A stretch of DNA of 64,000 nucleotides from JBBRDU01 sp038230335. GTDB lineage: Bacteria > Verrucomicrobiota > Verrucomicrobiia > Chthoniobacterales > UBA10450. The number at the start of each line of letters is the position of its first letter. The stretch's first letter is position 1. Of this stretch, positions 1-7,379 are shown piece by piece. Location: contig JBBRNL010000001.1 in NCBI GenBank assembly GCA_038230335.1, positions 186,001 to 250,000 on the forward strand. The letters are read 5' to 3'. The position numbers and the translations under genes were made by a program. The notes beneath the pieces are model-generated. The model did not search any database. It was given only the letters and a program-made list of their open reading frames with translations, and had not been told where the DNA came from.

Positions 1-189
1 CTTGGAACTTGTAGCTGGCGGCTCCTGACTTGGACTTTGCCTCGTTTTTGCTGTGGCAACTTTACGCAATCCTTCTGCAACAAGCCGGCTTGCCAGCCGG
101 GTCATCGGAATGCGTTCGTTCCTCGCCGCGTGATACAGCGGTGAGATTAGAGACTTGTCCAACCTAGGAGAATAATAGGCATCGGCCAT
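1..189 (-). CDS. Partial protein with ribbon-helix-helix-like N-terminus
   Basis: Only the first 63 codons are in the window, and the frame is open to the left edge. The ATG follows a strong ribosome binding site (AGAGGAG, about 4 nt upstream), so the start is well supported. Residues about 8-45, including RIPMTRLASRLVAEGLRK, have the basic, two-helix pattern of small ribbon-helix-helix DNA-binding proteins seen on plasmids and phages. The family is inferred from pattern only. It is divergent from the gene starting at 323, so it could regulate that promoter region. It could equally be the N-terminus of a longer, different protein. Confidence 0.55.
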   Translation of the reverse strand, partial: MADAYYSPRLDKSLISPLYHAARNERIPMTRLASRLVAEGLRKVATAKTRQSPSQEPPATSSK

Positions 190-322
190 TGGTTCTCCTC
201 TGTTGACCTAAGAGGACGCTTACCTAACAGGCGCGCACTCTCATAGACTTATAACGCCGACGGGCGCGCCATTGCGGTCAACTCAGTCGGGTCTCCACAA
301 ACATTCGTGAAAAGAAGATGGT

Positions 323-1243
323 GTGGGTATGAATACTGGCAGTTCCGATCCGTCGTCACCACACGGTGACATCACCGTTCCCGCTGACCTCAAACATTGC
401 GACCCGTTAATTTCAAAGACCCTGCGAGCCTTGGAAGCATGCAAATGGGATCACAATGGACTCGTCTGGCCACACGGCACGGGCGTGCTGACGGTCAAAG
501 TTAGCAGAGACGCGATGCATCGCGCTCTCCGCATTTTTCAGGCGATCCTGACCGGGGTCGAATCTCGCGGATGGAAGATAAAACCGAACACGGAAAAGGG
601 ACAGTGTGCTGTGAAAATCGGCGAGGATGAGTTGGCCATTCGGCTGCGCGAAAAACTGAAACGCTCAAAAAATCAGTCTTCGCATAGCTCTTGGACCCAG
701 TACGATCTGAACCCGACTGGCCTGTTGATGCTCGAGATCAACACGTATGTCGGTAGGAGCGGTGAGTTGGCTTGGTGGGATACCAAAACGTGGCCGCTCG
801 AGAAACAAATCGTGGACATTCTTGACGGTTTTGCGGACGCGGCAGAATCCCTGCGACAACTGAACATGGAGCGGGCCGAGGAAGAAAAGCGAAGAGAAAA
901 AGAAGAGGCGAAACGGGAAGCGCTGCAAAAGCGAGAGAACGCTGAGCGCCGCTTACGGGACGAACTGTTTGCTCACTTGGGCTGGTATGAACGGTCCATC
1001 GCACTCGGCACACTGATCCAAGATGTTTCTAAACGCCAACTGCCAGCATCCTGGTCTGAAGAGGCGCGCACCCGATGGTTGAACTGGGCAAAAAAGATTC
1101 GGGAACAGCTTGATCCATTTTCGAACGGCTATTTCTCGAAGCAGTTGAGCAAAGCTACGTTTGAGCCGGGATTCCAATGGCCGAAACCGGAACACGAAAC
1201 ATGGGAAGAAATGTCGACCAACATCCCAACTGTTTGGCCATAG
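323..1243 (+). CDS. Hypothetical protein with central charged coiled coil
   Basis: A 306-residue protein of unknown function. Residues about 185-215 are a highly charged heptad-like helix rich in E, K and R (for example ERAEEEKRREKEEAKRE). This is preceded by a globular region with an alternating strand/helix pattern and followed by a Trp-rich tail (WLNWAKKIRE, FQWPKPEHETWEE). The start is GTG at 323, with an in-frame ATG two codons later that could equally be used; an AAGAAG stretch lies just upstream. It resembles widespread accessory-region hypotheticals that combine such a domain with a coiled coil. No catalytic motif or membrane segment is visible. It is the only plus-strand gene of the element part seen here. 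Confidence 0.75.
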   Translation: MGMNTGSSDPSSPHGDITVPADLKHCDPLISKTLRALEACKWDHNGLVWPHGTGVLTVKVSRDAMHRALRIFQAILTGVESRGWKIKPNTEKGQCAVKIGEDELAIRLREKLKRSKNQSSHSSWTQYDLNPTGLLMLEINTYVGRSGELAWWDTKTWPLEKQIVDILDGFADAAESLRQLNMERAEEEKRREKEEAKREALQKRENAERRLRDELFAHLGWYERSIALGTLIQDVSKRQLPASWSEEARTRWLNWAKKIREQLDPFSNGYFSKQLSKATFEPGFQWPKPEHETWEEMSTNIPTVWP

Positions 1244-1275
1244 CGTTCGAACTGCCGCTGTCCGTTTTGGTAGCA

Positions 1276-1557
1276 TTACACAATGTTCTTCAGAAACGAC
1301 CCCATCGAAATCCCCATCAACCGCTGATACAGCTCTAAGGCCTGTGGCTCGCTCATTGACGCGATGAAGTCGGCGACCGTTCGAACGTTTTCGGCCGACC
1401 GGGAAGCCTCTGTTATCAACTCGCGTTCGCCTGGCGGAAAGACCGCCCAGTTCCCGTCAGCAATCGCGTCCAGTAGCGAATTAAAAAGCCCTTGATGACG
1501 ATTCGATATCCATGCTGTTGTGTAGCCAGCGCCGGATTGTTTATCACGTAATGCCAC
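1276..1557 (-). CDS. Small hypothetical protein (93 aa)
   Basis: An unrecognised 93-residue protein, probably soluble and mostly helical, with an acidic middle part (PPGERELITEASRSAENVRTV). The start is GTG at 1557, supported by an upstream GGAG at about 5 nt spacing. It converges on the 306-residue gene and lies downstream of the DUF3987-like gene on the same strand, so it may be the last gene of the element's minus-strand operon, though 130 nt separate it from that gene. No motif suggests a function. Confidence 0.55.
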   Translation of the reverse strand: MALRDKQSGAGYTTAWISNRHQGLFNSLLDAIADGNWAVFPPGERELITEASRSAENVRTVADFIASMSEPQALELYQRLMGISMGSFLKNIV

Positions 1558-1628
1558 GTTAACTCCTGTAACATTCCTTTTATCATGAGGAGCAAGATGT
1601 TGAGGCTTCGGCGTCTACGAGACTAAGC

Positions 1629-1652
1629 GCTGACACGCTGACACGCTGACAA
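1629..1652. repeat. Triple 8-bp tandem repeat GCTGACAC
   Basis: Three head-to-tail copies of GCTGACAC (the third ends AA) lie in the 133-nt gap between the 93-residue gene and the next gene upstream. Short tandem repeats in a replication module can be protein-binding sites, but 8 bp is shorter than usual plasmid iterons and the array may be a chance slippage product. Confidence 0.6.
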
Positions 1653-1690
1653 ACAACTGCAATCTTTGGAGAAGAAGAGCTCCAGACGAC

Positions 1691-3226
1691 TTAAACAACG
1701 TGGTTCGGCCCTTCCGGTAGTGCAAAACGACCGTCAGCAATCTGAACGACCTTTCCGAGTTCGACTGCCTTCGCCAGTTTAGGTTCCCATTTGCTGACCC
1801 TTTGATCATGAAAAGTTCGAGCGAGTTCGCGACGAGATAGGGTTCCACGCACCCGAAGTCGTTCTAAAATGATCTCAAACTCCCCATTTCGATCGAGAGA
1901 ATCTTCGCCGCCTGTCGGTGACGGCTCCAGTTGATCCAGAATCTTGAGGTGCCCAGAAAGAACGGCATCTGTTAGAAGGCATGCCGCTCTAACCGTTTCT
2001 ACGGCAACGCATTCTTCTGGTTGGACCTCGCGCGCAAGGTGCAACTGGAGGGAGAACTTCATGGCCAAAGGCCCAATTCGGTCCATGATCGATGGGCAGG
2101 CAGCCCCGAAACCCTTGGCGATCCGATGTCGCTCGCGTAGGTAAAAGGTGAGCTCCCCGTCGGCAGCATCGGTCAACTTCAAAACGCGTCTTTGCAATGA
2201 TTCTCGTGTCGTGATGAGACTCCCAATCACGTCGATGAACTCAGTCCATGGGCTCGGCACACTAAGCTCCAATTCATGTTTTCCCGATTCAGTCTCGTCC
2301 AAGCTGATGTAAATAAACGAATCAATGAGCCCGGATGAGCGCACTTTAGCATCGTTGATCAATTGCTGGGCTTGCCGCACTCGTAGGAAAACGTGATGGG
2401 AGAGAATGCCCTCGTGGATGCCCCCGAGATTCGCGCCACTGAAGCGCGAAGTCCAAAGTCGATGACTCAATTGCGCGAGAGCGGTGAGGAGCCGGTGAGG
2501 GGCACCGGATAGCCTCGGGATAACGGCTCCGTCCGTTGAGAGATGGTGGGAAGTGTTGTCAAATGATGTCGCGCATGACTGAAGAAGTTCTTCTAACGAC
2601 CTGCCTTCCACTAGGAGGAGTTGTCTGCTGCGTACGACAATCTTTCGGATTTTAAGAATGAGTTCAGAGCGCAGTCTGACGAGATCGCTCAGACTCTCGG
2701 ATCGCGATCCCGCCCATCCTGCCGTTTCCGGTGCCTGCGGAGCGTGATTCAATTTTTCAATGCGGCCGTTTAGCGTCGCCAATTCTTGTCGCAAAGTTAC
2801 AAGCTGGTTAAGCGTCTCGGATCGAGCAGCGGGTTGAGTAGCTTCAGCTTGGAAGAGGGCGTCGCATAGTCGAGCGCGAGGCGAGAGCCACAGATTGTCT
2901 GCCGCGTTCCGAAACATTGAACCTCCGGCGCCAATGAAAAGATTGTTGATGGGCGCACAGACTGACAACCCCTCTCCGTCAGCAAGCCAGTAACTACCCC
3001 CTGCCATCGCTCCAACGACTGACAATGGAAGCGCTACGGAGGCAACGGGACATATGGCGTATTGCGAAGAGAGTCTCTTGGCCAAGTCACAGAGCCACCC
3101 GAAACGGACGATTTCAAACGCGTTCTCTGGAGATGGCCAAAGGTCACTGCGCTTTATCAATGAGTAAGTAGTGTTACCCGAGGATCGATCGCATGACTCT
3201 TCGAGCGTGGATATTCCCTTGTTCAT
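1691..3226 (-). CDS. DUF3987-like element protein
   Basis: About 511 residues. I chose the ATG at 3226 (MNKGIST) because a GGAG lies upstream of it, while the longer TTG start at 3280 has no ribosome binding site. The overall plan resembles DUF3987 proteins that accompany primases on mobile elements: an N-terminal part ending near residue 85-100 (NNLFIGAGGSMFRN), a long helical middle (about 130-200 with many Leu/Arg/Glu heptads), and a C-terminal helical part (AMKFSLQLHLAREV) before a winged-helix-like tail (RLRVRGTLSRRELARTF). The place where DUF3987 members have a P-loop is degenerate here. The family is inferred by pattern; function unknown. It follows the helicase gene on the same strand. 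Confidence 0.5.
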   Translation of the reverse strand: MNKGISTLEESCDRSSGNTTYSLIKRSDLWPSPENAFEIVRFGWLCDLAKRLSSQYAICPVASVALPLSVVGAMAGGSYWLADGEGLSVCAPINNLFIGAGGSMFRNAADNLWLSPRARLCDALFQAEATQPAARSETLNQLVTLRQELATLNGRIEKLNHAPQAPETAGWAGSRSESLSDLVRLRSELILKIRKIVVRSRQLLLVEGRSLEELLQSCATSFDNTSHHLSTDGAVIPRLSGAPHRLLTALAQLSHRLWTSRFSGANLGGIHEGILSHHVFLRVRQAQQLINDAKVRSSGLIDSFIYISLDETESGKHELELSVPSPWTEFIDVIGSLITTRESLQRRVLKLTDAADGELTFYLRERHRIAKGFGAACPSIMDRIGPLAMKFSLQLHLAREVQPEECVAVETVRAACLLTDAVLSGHLKILDQLEPSPTGGEDSLDRNGEFEIILERLRVRGTLSRRELARTFHDQRVSKWEPKLAKAVELGKVVQIADGRFALPEGPNHVV

Positions 3227-3328
3227 CAGCGTCAGGCTCCGTTTCTGGTTTCGTTGGTGTAACGTGGAAAGAGGAAACAAAACAAAAGGAACCCGAAACG
3301 AGGCTCAAGGCTTTCCCTGGTAACAGTT

Positions 3329-3370
3329 GGAAACGAAGGGGAAACGAACAAGCTGGATGGTGGAAACGAA
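3329..3370. repeat. Helically phased direct repeats GGAAACGAA
   Basis: Three perfect copies of GGAAACGAA start at 3329, 3340 and 3362, that is 11 and 22 bp apart, so all face the same side of the helix. A weaker copy (GGAAACAAA) starts at 3273. They lie in the gap between the helicase stop and the DUF3987-like start. This spacing is typical of cooperative binding sites such as operators or iterons. No binding protein can be named from sequence. Confidence 0.6.
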
Positions 3371-3380
3371 GCAGGCGATT

Positions 3381-4472
3381 TCATGGGCTTTTTCTTTCAT
3401 CAACAATCTCGTATCCGCGGCCTTTTTTCCTGAGCCAACCCTCATCGATCGCCTTCTTTGCTCGCTTCGAAATTGTACCGGGGGACACCCCCATTTCAGC
3501 CGCGAGTTGCGTGCAATCAGTAACACCTTCTTCGATGCACTGCCTTAGCACGTCCATTGATTGTGCCCGCTTATGAGACACCGAGATCCTGCCGGTGACG
3601 TTGTCTGTTATGATGTGCCATTCAAACATCGGGACCTCTTCCTGAGTGTTGCGGCTCGGCTTTGTGAAGCGGGAAATAAAACGCGCCCCCCGTATGTCCT
3701 CTCCGCTCCGCTTGGCGTCGTCTAACGCGATAACCCAGAAAGCGGCGTCTTCTCTCTTACTGGTCCCCCGTGCCTGGCCGTTGCGCCCCGCGTGATGAAC
3801 CAAAATCACCGCTATCCGATGCCGCCGAAACTGGAGAAGCCAGTTGTTCACCTGTTCCCATTCGGAAGCGTCATTCTCTTTCATGCCGCTCGCCAGCGTT
3901 GAGAGGTTGTCGAGTACAACTACCTTTGTTTGTTCACGAATACAGCGTTCCGTGATGGCCTGTTGCACCTCCGGACGGGTGATGTTGAGGACAAGCCCCG
4001 TTCGATCGAAAAGGATTTCGTGATTAAGGAACTCAACATCTCCGCAGTCATTGCCCAGGCCTTTGTCGCGCGCGCGCATTAGATCGGCCGGCATTTCGCC
4101 ATCGATGTAGAGCACTCGGGTAGGGTTGTGGGCTTGCCATTCGCCAACCCGGCCGCCTTCGCTCAACGCCTTGGACATCAGGAGGGCGAGCCACGTTTTG
4201 CCAATACCCCGCCCGGAGAACATCATTCCTAGGTCGCCTTCGCAAAACCAAGTCCCTAAGAGCGGTCTGCGGGCCTGAAGACTCATTGTCGCCAATTCAG
4301 TGGAGGAGACGACAGCGAGATTGATCGCGTCGGGCCAAGAAATAGTTTGAACAGGGTGATCCTCCTCTTGGGCAGTGCTGAGTGGGACGGTGTGGCCGTC
4401 AATTTTCCGAAGCAGTTCGTCGCGCCCGATGCTGCGATGGAGGTCCGTTATGTCTTTAGCTGGCGGCTGCAT
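3381..4472 (-). CDS. RepA-like replicative helicase (AAA_25 / RecA-fold)
   Basis: A 363-residue P-loop ATPase of the RSF1010 RepA type, hexameric helicases that unwind DNA at an element's own origin. Seen: Walker A GRGIGKT around residue 88, Walker B VVVLDN around residue 185, and an LVHHAG motif around residue 224, all in RecA-fold order. The C-terminus (about 305-350, CTQLAAEMGVSPGTISKRAK) is a winged or helix-turn-helix domain. ATG start at 4472 with GGAAGG upstream; the start overlaps the end of the primase gene by 17 nt, so the two are translated together. The pair makes the element able to start its own replication (inference). Confidence 0.8.
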   Translation of the reverse strand: MQPPAKDITDLHRSIGRDELLRKIDGHTVPLSTAQEEDHPVQTISWPDAINLAVVSSTELATMSLQARRPLLGTWFCEGDLGMMFSGRGIGKTWLALLMSKALSEGGRVGEWQAHNPTRVLYIDGEMPADLMRARDKGLGNDCGDVEFLNHEILFDRTGLVLNITRPEVQQAITERCIREQTKVVVLDNLSTLASGMKENDASEWEQVNNWLLQFRRHRIAVILVHHAGRNGQARGTSKREDAAFWVIALDDAKRSGEDIRGARFISRFTKPSRNTQEEVPMFEWHIITDNVTGRISVSHKRAQSMDVLRQCIEEGVTDCTQLAAEMGVSPGTISKRAKKAIDEGWLRKKGRGYEIVDERKSP

Positions 4473-5373
4473 ATTGAATGGCCTTCCAATCGAGTTGCGC
4501 CAGACTCCGCGTGCACGGTGCTAGGAGCTTCGATACTCTTTCAGTCGCACTAACTCCCGCGGCGTCGGCATCGAGCAGAAGAATGACATCTTTTCCTGTG
4601 AAAGATTCGGCCCATCGCGGGTTGAACGTGGTCGCGGAAGGCAGCGCTGCAGCGACCGTGCCCCCGCGTTCTTCAATGCCCGCATCGATGAGGCTGATTG
4701 CGTCCGTCTCGCCCTCGCACAGGTATATAGTTTCGGCATCGCGAAGAAGCCCGCCACGCCAGATCCACGGCTTGCCGAATGCCCATCTTATTACCCGTGC
4801 CCCGTTCTCCTGCCAGCGAAACTTGACGCCAGTCTCGTACACGAAGACAAGTTTCTCATCGTGGTAGCCTAGGCTGGCCTCGTTGGTCAGCTTCTGAATT
4901 GTTTCAACCCTCCAGCCCCTCTCGCGCGCGATTTGTTCGCACCTTCCGCGATCGCTTTTAAGCGCCTCTACCATTCCAATCGCGTCGCGACATTGCGCCG
5001 GTGAAAGTAAGTCTTCGTCGCCTGGAAATTGCGTTGGCTGCGCGGTCTCAGGGCGCAATCGAGAAGTGGACGGAAATGTACCCGTTGTCGAAACACCCAA
5101 CCAATTAGCGCACGCATGCAGCGCATCCTTGAAAGGGACGCGTTTAACCTGAATGTATAGGTCTAAGAGATTTCCGCCTTGTGTGCCGGTCGCGAAATCA
5201 AAAAACGCACCGGTTTTCGCCCCGCTAATGTTGATGCTTAACGACTGGCCGGGTTCGCCTCCGATTGATCCGGCTCGCCAAAGCTGACCAATCTTTGTGC
5301 CAGCGGGCAGTAGCCACTGGACGAATTCCTCGGCTCTTCCGTTCAGGGCAGACTTAGTCTCTTTCGCGTTCAC
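4456..5373 (-). CDS. Toprim-domain DNA primase of the element
   Basis: A 305-residue primase-like protein. The Toprim fold is visible in LCEGETDAISL (conserved Glu, about residue 222) and ILLLDADAAG (DxD, about residue 268). The N-terminal part resembles the primase zinc-binding region (GAFFDFATGTQGGNLLDLY), but the usual CHC2 zinc cysteines are missing. The start is GTG at 5373, overlapping the previous stop by GTGA, with GGAGG about 9 nt upstream. It would make RNA primers for element replication together with the overlapping RepA-like helicase. It is shorter than chromosomal DnaG (about 600 aa) and lacks a DnaB-binding domain. Confidence 0.8.
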   Translation of the reverse strand: MNAKETKSALNGRAEEFVQWLLPAGTKIGQLWRAGSIGGEPGQSLSINISGAKTGAFFDFATGTQGGNLLDLYIQVKRVPFKDALHACANWLGVSTTGTFPSTSRLRPETAQPTQFPGDEDLLSPAQCRDAIGMVEALKSDRGRCEQIARERGWRVETIQKLTNEASLGYHDEKLVFVYETGVKFRWQENGARVIRWAFGKPWIWRGGLLRDAETIYLCEGETDAISLIDAGIEERGGTVAAALPSATTFNPRWAESFTGKDVILLLDADAAGVSATERVSKLLAPCTRSLAQLDWKAIQYAAAS

Positions 5374-5672
5374 GACAAGCCGTCCTCCGAGGTTGGCACG
5401 TTGGATTTTTTCGCCTTTTTTCCGACGTAGGTTGTTACGAGCGAGAAGAATTTTTCGACTTCGGATCGCGGGATCATTAGTCGGGATGACAGTTTAAGAA
5501 CACGGACCTTACCGCTGTATATCTGTCTGTAACCCCAGACGGAGGACCGGCCCGCTAATGCGGCAAACGCGGTCGGTGTGAATGCCAAACGACTTTCGCT
5601 AGGAGACAGAAAACAAATACTGCGGCTTTCTTGAGCGCCCCTAGCGTTGCTTGGCGGGGCATAGTGTTTCAT
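5370..5672 (-). CDS. Excisionase/AlpA-like helix-turn-helix protein
   Basis: A 100-residue basic protein. Residues about 30-77 (FTPTAFAALAGRSSVWGYRQ followed by IYSGKVRVLKL, then IPRSEVEKFF) match the short winged HTH pattern of excisionases and AlpA-type regulators, in which a recognition helix is followed by a wing and a final IPxxEVEKF strand-helix. Such proteins bend DNA at att sites or control element genes. It is the first gene of an overlapping operon with the primase and helicase. GGGAGGA abuts the ATG at 5672, an unusually short spacing, so a slightly later non-ATG start is possible. Confidence 0.65.
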   Translation of the reverse strand: MKHYAPPSNARGAQESRSICFLSPSESRLAFTPTAFAALAGRSSVWGYRQIYSGKVRVLKLSSRLMIPRSEVEKFFSLVTTYVGKKAKKSNVPTSEDGLS

Positions 5673-5712
5673 TCCTCCCTTTTGCCATGAGTTGAAGAGG
5701 AGCGGAATGATC

Positions 5713-6753
5713 CTAATCGGGGGGATGAATTGGCGTCAGTTTCCCGAAGTCTAAACGTATCTCTCCGATGAAGTCTTCGCTGAGAAGACGCTCAACATCG
5801 CCAATCGCCCTCGACCAATTCGTCTCTGCTCGCGAGTGCGGAAGGATATCCCAACGTCCTCCAGGTCTCTTATCCCGATATTCCCTCAGGCTTTCAATGG
5901 CGTTTTCGTACGTGAGGCCACCGAGGCTCGTTATGCGATACGCGGCCAGTTTTCTCAACCATCCTTCCGCCACGCGGGCACCTGCGCGGCCTGCTGGGTG
6001 CCCCTGGTTTACCCAAGTGTGAAAGGCCGAGCATATTTCCTTAGGCGTGCGCGACCAATCAATGACGAAAGAATGTTGCCGGTGCAGCGGTTCTACTCCG
6101 ACGGTGCCCGTGCTATGGATTTCATGGACGACCTCCAATACGACGGGCGCATCCGGACAAACAAACTCCTGGCATCGCTTCCGTATATACTCATCGCTTT
6201 CCTCCGCAGCCATTTTGATCCAAGGCTTTGGGAAGGCATCGAATCGCATCGCGATTTTCTCTGCATGGTAATTCGTCAGTACGAGAGGGAGATCTTTCTG
6301 GAGGCGAAGAAGCGCCATCTCCACAGCAGCGGGATGGCCGACCTTTTCAAAAATCCTTCCTATGGCCTGTCTTACCGTGCACCGCCGCACCTTGATCCGC
6401 TGTCGTAAGGCCTTCTCTAACAAGGCGTCGGTTTCCTCAAAGCCAACCGATTCGGGGTCTTCAAGCGCCTGACAGTAGCGACCAAGACTACTTCGATCGC
6501 TGAAACTTATGAGGTCAGCCTCTCTAAGGAGGCCGGCTGAGCCAACAACAAAGTTGGTGGCCATGTTCGTTTGAGAGAAGTCGCGTGAATGCCAATCCTG
6601 TATCACCTGGTTCAGTCGGCTTGAGCGCAGGAATTCGTACTCGATCACCGTCAGGATGTCTGTTTTCGGCGGAAGGAATCGGAAATCCCACTCCTCGTCC
6701 GGCGGAAACGCGGCCGCCCGAGCAGTCCGCTTCTCTATAATCCGCTTTTTCAT
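5713..6753 (-). CDS. Hypothetical element protein (346 aa)
   Basis: An unrecognised soluble protein. I start it at the ATG at 6753 (MKKRIIEKRTARAAAF); a TTG at 6777 would add 8 residues. Near the N-terminus it has an acidic aromatic stretch (PPDEEWDFRFLPP), and later a region rich in Arg/Lys/Glu helices. There is no P-loop, no tyrosine-recombinase R-HxxR-Y set and no membrane segment. It is the gene closest to the tRNA junction, a position often held by an integrase, yet it does not look like one. It lies 40 nt upstream of the HTH gene and may be in the same transcript. Confidence 0.65.
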   Translation of the reverse strand: MKKRIIEKRTARAAAFPPDEEWDFRFLPPKTDILTVIEYEFLRSSRLNQVIQDWHSRDFSQTNMATNFVVGSAGLLREADLISFSDRSSLGRYCQALEDPESVGFEETDALLEKALRQRIKVRRCTVRQAIGRIFEKVGHPAAVEMALLRLQKDLPLVLTNYHAEKIAMRFDAFPKPWIKMAAEESDEYIRKRCQEFVCPDAPVVLEVVHEIHSTGTVGVEPLHRQHSFVIDWSRTPKEICSAFHTWVNQGHPAGRAGARVAEGWLRKLAAYRITSLGGLTYENAIESLREYRDKRPGGRWDILPHSRAETNWSRAIGDVERLLSEDFIGEIRLDFGKLTPIHPPD

Positions 6754-6957
6754 TGGCGTTTTGCTTCTATTAAACAACCGTCCGTCAGGTACAGCTCTTT
6801 TCTACGGTCAGTACTACGGTCTGAAACAAATTTGATGAAAAACGGCGAGTTGCTGTGAATGACAGTGAAGTTGTAAAAGCCGCTGTCTCCCTATGCAAAG
6901 TCAGAACTGAAGACCTGGGAAAGACTCCGAAAACTTGTGCAAAACCGTCGTTTTCAC

Positions 6958-6998
6958 TTTCGAGTCGAGTGCCTTCAACCAGACTCAGCCACCCTTCC
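6958..6998 (-). pseudogene. 5' half of tRNA-Ser(CGA), cut in the anticodon loop
   Basis: Read on the minus strand from 6998 there is an acceptor 5' strand GGAAGGG, then TG, then a serine-type D arm (GCTGAGTCTGGTTGAAGGC), then A, the anticodon 5' stem CTCGA and the loop CTCGAAA with anticodon CGA. The expected 3' stem TCGAG is absent: the sequence continues GTGAAAACG, and no variable arm, T arm or acceptor 3' strand (CCCTTCC) follows. Recognition is by comparison with known bacterial tRNA-Ser layout. The break coincides with the change from chromosomal genes to element genes, so this is most simply an att junction. Confidence 0.7.
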
Positions 6999-7236
6999 AT
7001 TGCCGTGATTTTGCGTTCGTTCGAATGAGCGAACCGGCGCGCTCACTATTAAATGAGGCGCGAACTTTGTAAACCGCGAGGCTAACGAGAAAAATCGTTT
7101 CGCAGATTGGGAAGCCCATGGCGAGCTGCTTTTCCGGTCCTCCCAGAGAGGGGCTGCGGCGTCCAAGTCGTTGCTTTGCTTCGGGATAACCTTGCAAAAA
7201 AATGTTACAAATTTCGGCTTGATCAGGGGTGACCTC
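6999..7236. other. Non-coding gap between broken tRNA and nrdJ promoter region
   Basis: I see no convincing gene here: short frames on both strands have no ribosome binding site or recognisable product. With the tRNA remnant and the region 6754-6957 it forms a stretch of over 600 nt without a protein gene. The part below 6958 belongs to the element and shows nothing recognisable. The part above 6998 is ancestral chromosome carrying the tRNA promoter. Confidence 0.5.
7046..7073 (-). promoter_or_regulatory. Candidate sigma-70 promoter of the tRNA-Ser gene
   Basis: On the minus strand TTTACA (7073-7068) and TAATAG (7051-7046) are separated by 16 nt, close to the -35/-10 consensus, about 48 nt upstream of the tRNA 5' end. 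It would still transcribe the truncated tRNA and read into the element. Confidence 0.4.
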
Positions 7237-7285
7237 GACCTGCATCTTGTGTTTTCGGGAGGCGCTAATCCCCAACATCTTGTGT
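7237..7285 (+). promoter_or_regulatory. Candidate tandem NrdR boxes upstream of nrdJ
   Basis: Two copies of CATCTTGTGTT start at 7243 and 7276, exactly 33 bp (three helical turns) apart. Each forms the right half of a 16-bp window (7237-7252 and 7270-7285) that fits the NrdR-box consensus ACACwATATATwGTGT at roughly 10 and 11 positions. NrdR is the ATP/dATP-responsive repressor of ribonucleotide reductase genes and binds paired boxes at about this spacing. The left halves are weaker than the right halves, so this is a prediction. Confidence 0.5.
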
Positions 7286-7379
7286 TATTGACCGCCGTTG
7301 ATGCGTATTCACAGGTTCTTGGCCGCTTCGTTGCCTCGAAATTTAAAGTTATTCACAGCTGTTAACCTCCTTCAACGCC

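Larger units (their letters stand above)
1..6957. mobile_element. Right part of an integrated replication-module element
   Basis: The segment holds a primase, a RepA-like hexameric helicase, an excisionase-like HTH protein and four unknown or weakly assigned genes, with no housekeeping gene. It stops exactly where a tRNA-Ser gene on the minus strand is cut in its anticodon loop (6958), a classic integration site. Seen: gene content and the broken tRNA. Known: tRNA genes are favoured targets of tyrosine integrases, and primase/helicase pairs occur in satellites, integrative elements and integrated plasmids. Inferred: one element running off the left edge of the window. No integrase, conjugation, capsid or toxin gene is visible, so its class (ICE, satellite or integrated plasmid) is open. 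Confidence 0.6.

Noticed and set aside
5713..6753. Integrase at the tRNA junction
   Set aside because: The protein lacks the Arg, HxxR and Tyr residues of tyrosine recombinases and any serine-recombinase N-terminus.
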